Source of the DNA: PXAH01 sp964605645
GTDB lineage: Bacteria > Omnitrophota > Gorgyraeia > Duberdicusellales > 4484-171
Assembly (NCBI GenBank): GCA_964605645.1
Contig: CAZSDJ010000036.1
Location: forward strand, 1 to 15,425
Direction: 5' to 3'
Length of the DNA stretch: 15,425 bases
Part shown: positions 7,193 through 13,530 of the stretch, piece by piece
How positions within the stretch are numbered: the first letter of the stretch is position 1
Layout of the letters: each line of letters opens with the position of its first letter
Notes under the pieces: generated by a model
Databases searched by the model: none
Told to the model about the DNA's origin: nothing
The model's input: the letters and a program-made list of their open reading frames with translations, nothing else
Program-made: the position numbers and the translations under genes

Positions 7193-7221
7193 TGTAAACT
7201 ATTATAAAAAAATAGTTTACA
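7193..7221. promoter_or_regulatory. BirA operator (bio box) of the biotin operon
   Basis: A perfect 11-bp inverted repeat (TGTAAACTATT at 7193-7203, its complement at 7211-7221) separated by 7 bases. The half-sites TTGTAAAC and GTTTACA match the well-known BirA operator consensus (TTGTAAACC, spacer, GGTTTACAA) in sequence and spacing. It covers the -10 element and spacer of the bioB promoter, so binding of the BirA-biotinyl-AMP dimer would block RNA polymerase. The birA gene lies directly upstream and encodes a helix-turn-helix. Confidence 0.9.
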
Positions 7222-7228
7222 AAGTCAA
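7201..7228 (-). promoter_or_regulatory. bioB: Sigma70-type promoter of the biotin operon
   Basis: On the minus strand, -35 TTGACT (7228-7223), a 16-base spacer and a perfect -10 TATAAT (7206-7201). Only 9 bases separate the -10 from the bioB ATG, so transcription should begin about 2 to 4 bases before the start codon and give a leaderless mRNA. The promoter is interleaved with the BirA operator. Confidence 0.8.
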
Positions 7229-7253
7229 GCACCTCTCTTTTTATCTCCACTCC

Positions 7254-7276
7254 ACTTGCACTTCCAAAGTGCAAGT
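7254..7276. other. Perfect hairpin between birA and the bio promoter
   Basis: ACTTGCACTT (7254-7263) pairs perfectly with AAGTGCAAGT (7267-7276) across a 3-base loop. It begins 13 bases beyond the birA stop codon in the direction of transcription. The stem is followed on the minus strand by purine-rich sequence rather than a run of T, so it is not a standard intrinsic terminator. It may still mark the 3' end of the birA message, by RNA stabilisation or a weak terminator. Confidence 0.5.
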
Positions 7277-7289
7277 AGGTTTTGGAGAA

Positions 7290-8258
7290 TTATATTATTT
7301 TTATTACGTCCCCGCTTGCAATCTTATCAATTAAACCTGTATCCCGCCGCAAAAGCAAGTACCCCTCTGGGTCAATTCCGGCAGCTTCACCTTCAATTAT
7401 TTGATCTAGAATTTTTACGCGTAAGCGGCTGCCCCATAAAAAACAATGCTCTTGCCACTGCGCAAGCAATTCTTTGCCTTTACCAGCTTCAAGTTTTAGG
7501 TAACATTCTTCAATTTTTTCAATAATTCTTTTGGTAATTGCCACTAAAGAAATTTTATTTTTTCTTTCTAAAAAAAGAGAAGTTGCTTCTGGGGGTAACT
7601 TCTTGGTATTAATATTTATTCCTAAACCTACTGCTACAAAGTTAATCTTATCAGCCTCGGCATTAATTTGACAAAGAATCCCTCCTAATTTCTTCTTATT
7701 TAAAAAAATATCATTGGGCCATTTTACACTCAATTCAATTCCAGTCTCTTGTTCAATAGCTTGGATGCAGGCAAGGGCTATGACTAGAGCAATTTGAGAA
7801 ATATCTTTTATCAATATTTTTTCCGGCCTCAGCAAGCAAGATAGATACAAGCCTCCTCCCGGAGAAAACCAACTTCTTCCCAGCCTCCCTTTTCCTTTTT
7901 TTTGACTTTCGGCAATAACCAGTGTGCCTTCCGGGGCTCCGGCTTGTCCTAATTGCCAAATAAAATTTTGGGTAGAATCTATTTTTTGCCTAAAGTAAAC
8001 ATTGTGGCCGATAAATTTTGTATTTAGTTTATATTTTATTTCCCAAGGGTAAGGTTTATCTGGAGAATTTTTTAATTTATAACCGCGATGGGGTACTGCT
8101 TCTATTTTGTAGCCGCAATCAGTTAGATGTTTTATATGTTTCCAAAAAGCTTGACGGGAAATATTAAGTTTATCAGCAATATTTTGGCCGGATAAATAAT
8201 TATTTGTTTCTTTTAATTTTCTAAATATTTTAAAATCTAGATCTTTGGATTTTTGCAT
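7290..8258 (-). CDS. birA: Bifunctional biotin--protein ligase / biotin operon repressor
   Basis: BirA activates biotin to biotinyl-5'-AMP and attaches it to a lysine of carriers such as acetyl-CoA carboxylase; group II enzymes also repress biotin genes. Residues about 8-60 form a winged helix-turn-helix (SGQNIADKLNISRQAFWKHI at 23-42), so this is the regulatory type. The catalytic domain shows DSTQ near 94-97, the biotin-binding loop GKGRLGRSW at 122-130, KWPNDI at 179-184 and KKLGGIL at 189-195. The 322-residue length is that of E. coli BirA. It starts 15 bases after the cupin stop, without a clear ribosome binding site, suggesting cotranscription with the upstream genes. A matching operator lies at the bioB promoter; none was seen upstream of birA itself. 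Confidence 0.95.
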   Translation of the reverse strand: MQKSKDLDFKIFRKLKETNNYLSGQNIADKLNISRQAFWKHIKHLTDCGYKIEAVPHRGYKLKNSPDKPYPWEIKYKLNTKFIGHNVYFRQKIDSTQNFIWQLGQAGAPEGTLVIAESQKKGKGRLGRSWFSPGGGLYLSCLLRPEKILIKDISQIALVIALACIQAIEQETGIELSVKWPNDIFLNKKKLGGILCQINAEADKINFVAVGLGININTKKLPPEATSLFLERKNKISLVAITKRIIEKIEECYLKLEAGKGKELLAQWQEHCFLWGSRLRVKILDQIIEGEAAGIDPEGYLLLRRDTGLIDKIASGDVIKII

Positions 8259-8273
8259 CTAAAATATTTCAAT

Positions 8274-8609
8274 TTAATCTTTATACATAACTAAAAGCAT
8301 TTTCGCTTTTGAATTTGCAATGAGAGAATGGGGGGCCTGAGCAGGCATCATTATTGTATGATTATTGCTTACTTTAAAGACTTCTCCTGAAATAGTCACA
8401 GACATTTCACCTTCGGTAATATTTACGAAGGCATTAAAACTAGTTGTGTGCTCACTTAAAGATTGACCCTTATCAAAAGCAAATAAGGTAATTTTTGTAT
8501 TGTCGGTATCGACTATTACTCGACTTACTATAGAATCAGCTTGATAATCTATTAAATCTTTGAATTTAAAAATTCGAGATTTTAAATCTGCCGGTATTTC
8601 TTTTTTCAT
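8274..8609 (-). CDS. Small single-domain cupin protein
   Basis: A 111-residue cupin of the small AraC/RmlC-like type, function unknown. Motif 1 is recognisable at 48-75 (KGQSLSEHTTSFNAF through TEGEMSVTISGE), with H54 and E66 as possible metal ligands; the second histidine of the classical HxH is replaced (HTT). Motif 2 at about 84-99 (MMPAQAPHSLIAN) keeps H94. So only a reduced metal site is possible. The protein has no signal peptide or membrane segment. It lies 25 bases after thi4 and 15 bases before birA in the same run of genes, which suggests a link to sulfur or cofactor metabolism, but such cupins occur widely beside unrelated genes. Proteins of this family are usually annotated only as cupin domain-containing. 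Confidence 0.8.
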   Translation of the reverse strand: MKKEIPADLKSRIFKFKDLIDYQADSIVSRVIVDTDNTKITLFAFDKGQSLSEHTTSFNAFVNITEGEMSVTISGEVFKVSNNHTIMMPAQAPHSLIANSKAKMLLVMYKD

Positions 8610-8634
8610 AATTAATGTAACCTTGTTTGCTTCG

Positions 8635-9405
8635 TTAGAGTTTCTTTTTAATTAATTCAGCTACTTTTTTCCCGGACAAAAGCATCCCGCCAAAAATTGG
8701 CCCCATTCGCGGGGAACCGAAAACAGCATTTGCAGCCATCCCCGCCACAAATAGCCCCGGACAAACTTCTTTGGTGTTTTTACAAACAGTATTTTCTGCC
8801 TTTTCAGCCCACATTGATTTTTCGCCCAAAACTTTTTTTGTTTTTGTTTTCAATTGCAGGCCGCTCTTTTGCTCTACCACTTTTGTCACTTCTGTGGGGT
8901 GGCCGGTTGCATCAATTACAGCTTTTGCTTCTATTGTTAATGGGTCCACATGTAATTTTGCAACATCAGCTGCCGCCCAATTAATTACCAGGCCGCAAAC
9001 CCTTCCCCTTTTAACCATTATATCTTCAGCATAAATACCATTTAAGATAGTTGCCCCCGCCTTTGTTGCTAAATAGCCTAGGGAACAAACAGTTTGGACG
9101 GCATCGGCTAAATAATAATCTTTTTTATATACTTTTGCGCTAACCCCAATTTCATCAAGAATTTTTTTAGCGGATTTCTGAATAACTATTTCATTAAACA
9201 TCATTCCGCCGGCCCACATCCCGCCGCCGACAGAAAGCTTTTTTTCAAAAAGTACTGTTTTTTTGCCGGCTTTGGCTAAATAATAAGCTGCGGTTAAGCC
9301 TGCCGGCCCTGCTCCCGCGATAGCCGCATCAACTGATAAAATATTTTTTAATTTTTTTTGGTATGAATCAATTATGGCTTCTGAAATTATTACTTCATTT
9401 AACAT
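8635..9405 (-). CDS. thi4: Thi4-family sulfide-dependent thiazole synthase
   Basis: Thi4 makes the thiamine precursor adenosine-diphosphate thiazole from NAD, glycine and sulfur. The 256-residue length matches archaeal/bacterial Thi4. It has the dinucleotide-binding GAGPAG at 31-36, the family stretch SVGGGMWAGGMMFN at 58-71 and the C-terminal signature GMAANAVFGSPRMGPIFGG at 222-240. In eukaryotic suicidal Thi4 a cysteine just before the conserved DP donates its own sulfur; here the equivalent position is H152 (LHVDPLTI), as in the archaeal enzymes that use free sulfide with Fe(II) and turn over repeatedly. The ATG at 9405 has an AAGGAG ribosome binding site 7 bases upstream, and the gene lies 14 bases after nifS. 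No TPP riboswitch fits in that gap. Other thiamine genes are not in the window. A ribose-1,5-bisphosphate isomerase role, known for some archaeal homologues, is a less likely alternative. Confidence 0.92.
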   Translation of the reverse strand: MLNEVIISEAIIDSYQKKLKNILSVDAAIAGAGPAGLTAAYYLAKAGKKTVLFEKKLSVGGGMWAGGMMFNEIVIQKSAKKILDEIGVSAKVYKKDYYLADAVQTVCSLGYLATKAGATILNGIYAEDIMVKRGRVCGLVINWAAADVAKLHVDPLTIEAKAVIDATGHPTEVTKVVEQKSGLQLKTKTKKVLGEKSMWAEKAENTVCKNTKEVCPGLFVAGMAANAVFGSPRMGPIFGGMLLSGKKVAELIKKKL

Positions 9406-9419
9406 TCTAACTCCTTTAT

Positions 9420-10580
9420 TTATTTTCCAAATGGTGAAATTTTTCGTAAATTTTCCATTATGGCAGGAACATTTTTATTTATATAATCTATTTCTTCTTC
9501 AGTATTGTAGCGGCTTAAACTGAAGCGAACTGAACCTTGAATAAAGGTAAATGGTATCCCCATCGATTTAAGCACATGGGAAGGAGTTAAAGAACCGGAA
9601 GTGCAAGCAGAACCGGAAGAAGCTGCAATATTTTTTTCATCGAGCTTAAGAAGAATAGCTTCGCCTTCAATAAATTCAAAACCAACATTTGAAGTATTGG
9701 GAAGCCTACTTTGTCGGTTCCCATTAACTTTAGTATTGGGGACATTTTCTAAAATATAATTTTCTAATTTATCGCGCAAAGCCTTTACTTTAGTTGCCTC
9801 ATTTTTAATATTTTTTTTAGCAATTTCGGCAGCTACTCCTAATCCGACAATGGAGGCAACATTTTCCGTTCCTCCTCTTCTCCCATTTTCTTGATGACCC
9901 CCAACCATAAACGGAGAGAACCTGGTACCTTTTCTGACATATAAAGCACCTACCCCTTTTGGCCCGTGGATTTTGTGCCCGGAAAGTGAAAGAAAATCAA
10001 CAGGAAGTTCTGTCATCTTAATTGGAATTTTACCTACAGTTTGCACGGCATCAGTATGAAAAGCTATCTCTCTTACCCTGGCAATTTCTGCTATTTCATC
10101 TACCGGAAAAATCACTCCTGTTTCATTATTGGCATGCATAATGGAAATTAAAACCGTATCGTGATCGATTGCACTCTTTAATTCATTTATATCTAACAAT
10201 CCATCCGGGCCTACATCTAAATAAGTAATTCGATAGCCTACAGTTTCCAGATATTTGCAAAGATTCAAAACTGCCGGATGTTCAACTTTAGTTGTGATTA
10301 TGTGCTTTTTATCCGGGTATGATTTTAAAATACTGCTTATGGCCGTGTTGTCGCTTTCTGTACCACAGCTGGTAAAAATAATTTCTGCCGGGTTAGAGGC
10401 ACCGATTAAATCGGCCACTTTGGCTCTGGCTTGATCTATATATTTAGCAACACTGCCGCCAAAATTATGCATGCTGGAGGGGTTCCCGTATTCAGTAGTT
10501 AGAAAGGGGCGCATTGCTTCAAAAACTTCCGGAGCAACTTTAGTTGTTGCGTTACTATCTACATATATTATTTTTTCCAT
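9420..10580 (-). CDS. nifS: NifS-type cysteine desulfurase
   Basis: A PLP enzyme that strips sulfur from cysteine as an enzyme-bound persulfide for Fe-S cluster assembly. At 386 residues it is a normal class I desulfurase. Landmarks are YVDSNATT near the N-terminus, H101 in VEHPAV, HTDAVQ at 175-180, the PLP lysine K203 in SGHKIHGPKG, RRGGTEN at 234-240, and the catalytic cysteine C326 in SSGSACTSGSLTPSHV, whose flanks are those of NifS rather than SufS. It follows nifU by 25 bases, the usual partner arrangement. In many anaerobes this NifUS pair is the general Fe-S system, so it does not imply nitrogen fixation; here the likely clients are BioB downstream and perhaps the sulfur supply for Thi4. 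Confidence 0.95.
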   Translation of the reverse strand: MEKIIYVDSNATTKVAPEVFEAMRPFLTTEYGNPSSMHNFGGSVAKYIDQARAKVADLIGASNPAEIIFTSCGTESDNTAISSILKSYPDKKHIITTKVEHPAVLNLCKYLETVGYRITYLDVGPDGLLDINELKSAIDHDTVLISIMHANNETGVIFPVDEIAEIARVREIAFHTDAVQTVGKIPIKMTELPVDFLSLSGHKIHGPKGVGALYVRKGTRFSPFMVGGHQENGRRGGTENVASIVGLGVAAEIAKKNIKNEATKVKALRDKLENYILENVPNTKVNGNRQSRLPNTSNVGFEFIEGEAILLKLDEKNIAASSGSACTSGSLTPSHVLKSMGIPFTFIQGSVRFSLSRYNTEEEIDYINKNVPAIMENLRKISPFGK

Positions 10581-10605
10581 ATTTTATCTTTGAATTCTTG
10601 TGGAT

Positions 10606-11460
10606 TTATTTACGTACTTCAAACACTTTAATCCCGGGATCAACTAATTCTTTTAATTTTGCCTCAACAAAATTTTTAAGAGTAAATCCTGAACTGGGAC
10701 AACCAAGGCAAGTGCCGAGAAATTTTAAATAAACATTATTTCTGTCGATATCAATCAATTCTATGTCTCCACCATCAGCTTTGAGCTGGGGGCGAATTTC
10801 TCGTTTAATTGTGGCCGTAATCAAAGATATTCTTTCGAGATTAGTTAATTCTTTCTTTGGCTCTTTATCCGGTAAAGTTTTAGTAGTTTCTTTTTCCCAA
10901 TATTCTTTAAGAATCTTATCAATTTCCGGCTTACATTTTCCGCAACCACCACCGGCTTTTGTGTAATTAGTAACTTCTTCCACAGTTTTAAGCTGGTTTT
11001 CTCTGATTGCTTTAATTATCTTCTTATCGGTTACACTAAAACACTTACAAATTATTTTTTCTTTACCTACTTTTTTCTTTTTTAAACTGCCGCCCCGGTA
11101 ATTTTCAATTGCAGCCTCAAGCGCTTCCATACCCATAACTGAACAATGCATTTTTTCTTCCGGTAAACCGCCTAAATATTCTGCAATATCTTTGTTGGTA
11201 ATTTTGGAAGCTGCTTGGATAGTTTTGCCCTTTATCATTTCGGTCAAAGCCGAAGATGAAGCTATGGCACTGGCGCAACCGAAAGTTTTAAATTTTGCGT
11301 CTTTTATAACCTCTGTTTTTTTATCAATACGCAAGGTAAGTTTTAGAGCATCTCCACAAATGATACTGCCTACATCTCCGGTAGCATCAGGATTTTCGAT
11401 TTCTCCGGTATTGCGCGGATTCTTGAATAACTCTTTTACTTTTTCTGTATAGTCCCACAT
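10606..11460 (-). CDS. nifU: NifU three-domain Fe-S cluster scaffold protein
   Basis: NifU receives sulfur from NifS, assembles Fe-S clusters and hands them to target enzymes. The 284-residue protein has the complete Azotobacter-type layout: an IscU-like domain (C35, D37, C62, C106 as cluster ligands), a central BFD-like [2Fe-2S] domain (CKC at 138-140 and CGKC at 173-176) and a C-terminal Nfu domain with CLGC at 251-254. A charged linker at about 188-208 joins the last two. The start at 11460 gives MWDYTEKV, the family's usual N-terminus; an in-frame TTG at 11475 would add five residues and is not favoured. It is the first gene after a 105-base intergenic gap with a candidate promoter, and probably leads the nifU-nifS-thi4-cupin-birA unit. 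Confidence 0.95.
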   Translation of the reverse strand: MWDYTEKVKELFKNPRNTGEIENPDATGDVGSIICGDALKLTLRIDKKTEVIKDAKFKTFGCASAIASSSALTEMIKGKTIQAASKITNKDIAEYLGGLPEEKMHCSVMGMEALEAAIENYRGGSLKKKKVGKEKIICKCFSVTDKKIIKAIRENQLKTVEEVTNYTKAGGGCGKCKPEIDKILKEYWEKETTKTLPDKEPKKELTNLERISLITATIKREIRPQLKADGGDIELIDIDRNNVYLKFLGTCLGCPSSGFTLKNFVEAKLKELVDPGIKVFEVRK

Positions 11461-11472
11461 ATTAATAAATTC

Positions 11473-11497
11473 CAAATTACAAATCTCAAATTACAAA
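11473..11497. repeat. Short AT-rich direct repeat in the nifU leader
   Basis: CAAATTACAAA occurs at 11473-11483 and again at 11487-11497, a period of 14 bases, within the untranslated leader of nifU. Its role is unknown; simple expansion of low-complexity sequence is the likeliest cause. Confidence 0.5.
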
Positions 11498-11530
11498 AAA
11501 AATTTCATTTCCTGAATATCTAACGTTATT

Positions 11531-11558
11531 GGTATATCATATCTGCCCAATATTTCAA
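11531..11558 (-). promoter_or_regulatory. Candidate promoter of the nifU-nifS-thi4-cupin-birA unit
   Basis: On the minus strand, -35 TTGAAA (11558-11553), a 16-base spacer and -10 TATACC (11536-11531) preceded by TG one base upstream, an extended -10 arrangement. It lies in the gap between the phoU-arsC fusion gene and nifU and would give a leader of about 60 bases. The -10 is imperfect, so this is a moderate call. No IscR-like site, riboswitch or BirA box is visible near it. Confidence 0.45.
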
Positions 11559-11565
11559 CTTAAAT

Positions 11566-12672
11566 TTAGGGCCGGTTAAATTCAGACGCTAATTCTTCTA
11601 TTTTTTCTTTTATAGCGTCTCTAACCTGCTTAAACGCGGCAACCCGTGCCCTATCATTTGCCTCGGCCGCGGGATCCGGAAAAAACCATGTTTTTCTCTT
11701 TACGTCGTCCGGCAAATTTACGCATACTTCTTCGGAACATAGGGTAATCACCATATCGACTTTTCCTAAAGGGATATTTGTTAATCGCTTGGGATGCTGT
11801 CCTTTTATATCAATACCTGCTTCCTTCATTGCAGCTGCCGCTAAAGGATTCACTTCTTTGGCCGGTAAAGAACCCGCGCTATAAATCATAATCTGCTGAG
11901 GTAATATCTTTTTTGCCCATCCTTCGGCCATTTGGCTGCGAGCGGAGTTATGCACACAAAGGAAAAGAACGCCGCGGGGAATCCCTTTATCGGCCGCCTT
12001 TTGATGTGTTTTATGGGCTACTTCCCTGCCGGTACACATGTATAAAATATGTTCGCAGATATTTTTCGCATGATCCCCGATCCTTTCAAGGCTGCCGATA
12101 ACTGATAGAATTCGTGATCCCTGAGAAATCATCTTGCTTCCGCTGCTCATCATTTCCAACAATTGCCGAAACAGTTGAGCGTAATAAGCATCAATTGTTC
12201 TATCTTTCAATATAACTTCTCTGGCTTCTTTGATATTTTTTGACAGAAATGCCTCTATAGTACAATGCAGCATTTCTCTGACGGCCGCAGCCATTAATTC
12301 TAAATTAGGATTATCCTTCATTAATACTATTTGATTCAGCTCAATTGTCCGTTCAGAGATAGAAACGCAAAGATCCGCTACACGCTCAAGATCCGTAATA
12401 GACTTTTGCACAGACATCAAAAAACGCAAATCAGGCCCCAGGGGCTGCCTGCGCGCGATTACGCTTACGCATAATTCATTAATTTCTATCTCCCGCCGAT
12501 CAATCTCGTCGTCACCTTTAACAACCTGATAGGCAAGATTTGAATCAGAGGAGAAAAGTGCCTCTAGGCTTTTTTTTAACATCTTCATTACCATTTGCGC
12601 CATTTCAGCAAAACTTTCTCTGATGTGATTGAGCTCAGATTCATATTGCTTGTCTGTATGTGTGTCGGGCAT
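11566..12672 (-). CDS. phoU: PhoU-ArsC fusion: phosphate regulator joined to arsenate reductase/LMW phosphatase domain
   Basis: A single uninterrupted 368-residue reading frame with two domains. Residues about 10-212 are PhoU, with two three-helix repeats carrying the acidic metal-binding motifs DLERVAD (94-100) and SLERIGD (194-200); PhoU restrains the Pst transporter and PhoR signalling. Residues about 233-365 are an ArsC/low-molecular-weight tyrosine phosphatase domain: the loop CVHNSAR gives C239 and R245, further redox cysteines are C312 and C317 (LCSEEVC), and D333 in the DPA motif is the general acid, so all residues of the thioredoxin-coupled arsenate reductase mechanism are present. 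The linker (about 213-232) is short and polar. The ATG at 12672 has a GGAGG (12678-12682) 5 bases upstream. It is the last gene of the pst operon, 18 bases after pstB, the classical phoU position. Predicted role: phosphate control combined with reduction of arsenate that enters through Pst, or phosphatase signalling. Confidence 0.93.
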   Translation of the reverse strand: MPDTHTDKQYESELNHIRESFAEMAQMVMKMLKKSLEALFSSDSNLAYQVVKGDDEIDRREIEINELCVSVIARRQPLGPDLRFLMSVQKSITDLERVADLCVSISERTIELNQIVLMKDNPNLELMAAAVREMLHCTIEAFLSKNIKEAREVILKDRTIDAYYAQLFRQLLEMMSSGSKMISQGSRILSVIGSLERIGDHAKNICEHILYMCTGREVAHKTHQKAADKGIPRGVLFLCVHNSARSQMAEGWAKKILPQQIMIYSAGSLPAKEVNPLAAAAMKEAGIDIKGQHPKRLTNIPLGKVDMVITLCSEEVCVNLPDDVKRKTWFFPDPAAEANDRARVAAFKQVRDAIKEKIEELASEFNRP

Positions 12673-12690
12673 GATCGCCTCCTTCTTCTG

Positions 12691-13512
12691 TTATCCGAAT
12701 TTTCCTGTTATATAATCTTCCGTGCGTTTATTTTTCGGCGCTGTAAAAAGCTGCTCAGTACTGTCGACCTCAACTAATTCACCTAAATACATAAACGCCG
12801 TATAGTCCGCGACTCGTGTAGCCTGCTGCATGTTGTGGGTAACGATGATAACGGTATATCTTTCTTTAAGAACATGGATTAAATCTTCAATTTTTGCCGT
12901 AGCTATAGGGTCAAGCGCTGAACACGGTTCATCCATTAAAAGCACTTCCGGCGCCAAAGCCAAGGCGCGGGCGATACAAAGCCGTTGCTGCTGGCCGCCG
13001 GATAACGATAACGCGGAGTGGTTCATCCTGTCTTTGACCTCATCCCACAAACTTGCTTTACGAAGAGACCACACCACGATTTCGTCCAGCTCTTGCCGGG
13101 ATACGTTCATGTGCAATTTGACGCCAAACGCTATATTTTCATAAATAGATTTAGGAAACGGATTGGGTTTCTGAAAAACTATCCCCACACGGCGGCGTAA
13201 ATTAACCGCATCCATTTGGCTGCCCAAAATATTCATTCCTTTTAAGCTAAGCTCCCCTTCAGCCCGGGCATGCGCGATAGAATCATTAATCCGGTTGATC
13301 CACCGTAAAAGCGTACTCTTACCGCATCCGCTTGGGCCGATAAACGCCGTAACGCGTTTTTCCGGGATGTCAATACTGATGTTTTTGAGGACGTGAAGGT
13401 TGCCGTACCATGCGTTAAAATCAGCGATATGAATTGCCGTATCTAAAGAATGCTTTTTAATATCTTTCGTCTCCCGCCCAACTGTCTTGTTATTAGAAAT
13501 AAAACTTCCCAT
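12691..13512 (-). CDS. pstB: Phosphate ABC transporter ATP-binding protein
   Basis: PstB hydrolyses ATP to drive phosphate import through PstC/PstA. The 273-residue protein has Walker A GPSGCGKST at 59-67, the Q-loop with the PstB-typical FQKPNPFP at 113-120, the ABC signature LSGGQQQR at 170-177, Walker B LLMDEP at 191-196 and the switch histidine H226 in VTHNMQQ. AWYG and LRWINRIND are also characteristic of PstB. The first 25 residues are a polar extension before the ABC domain. The ATG at 13512 follows a GGAG-type ribosome binding site and lies 18 bases after pstA. G+C content is higher than in the biotin genes. Confidence 0.97.
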   Translation of the reverse strand: MGSFISNNKTVGRETKDIKKHSLDTAIHIADFNAWYGNLHVLKNISIDIPEKRVTAFIGPSGCGKSTLLRWINRINDSIAHARAEGELSLKGMNILGSQMDAVNLRRRVGIVFQKPNPFPKSIYENIAFGVKLHMNVSRQELDEIVVWSLRKASLWDEVKDRMNHSALSLSGGQQQRLCIARALALAPEVLLMDEPCSALDPIATAKIEDLIHVLKERYTVIIVTHNMQQATRVADYTAFMYLGELVEVDSTEQLFTAPKNKRTEDYITGKFG

Positions 13513-13530
13513 TAATTTACCTCTCCTTTA

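Noticed and set aside
7254..7276. Standard Rho-independent terminator after birA
   Set aside because: The stem is good but no T-run follows it on the transcribed strand in the minus direction.
7256..7525. Plus-strand open frame over the birA 3' end, and the many other plus-strand frames across the window
   Set aside because: They lie opposite strong, motif-bearing minus-strand genes, show no recognisable domains and lack good ribosome binding sites.
9406..9419. TPP riboswitch for thi4
   Set aside because: The gap before thi4 is 14 bases, and the nifU leader (11461-11565) shows no CUGAGA-type core or other recognisable TPP element.
9420..11460. Nitrogen fixation cluster, from nifU and nifS and the NifX-family gene
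   Set aside because: No nifH, nifD, nifK, nifE, nifN or nifB is present; NifUS pairs serve general Fe-S assembly in many anaerobes and NifX-family proteins are common without nitrogenase.
11461..11475. Five-residue N-terminal extension of NifU from a TTG
   Set aside because: The family normally begins at MWDYTEKV and the TTG has no clear ribosome binding site.
11566..12672. The PhoU-ArsC fusion as a sequencing artefact joining two genes
   Set aside because: The frame is continuous through a plausible linker, both domains are complete, and no internal ribosome binding site with a start codon is evident at the junction; raw reads would still be needed to exclude it fully.
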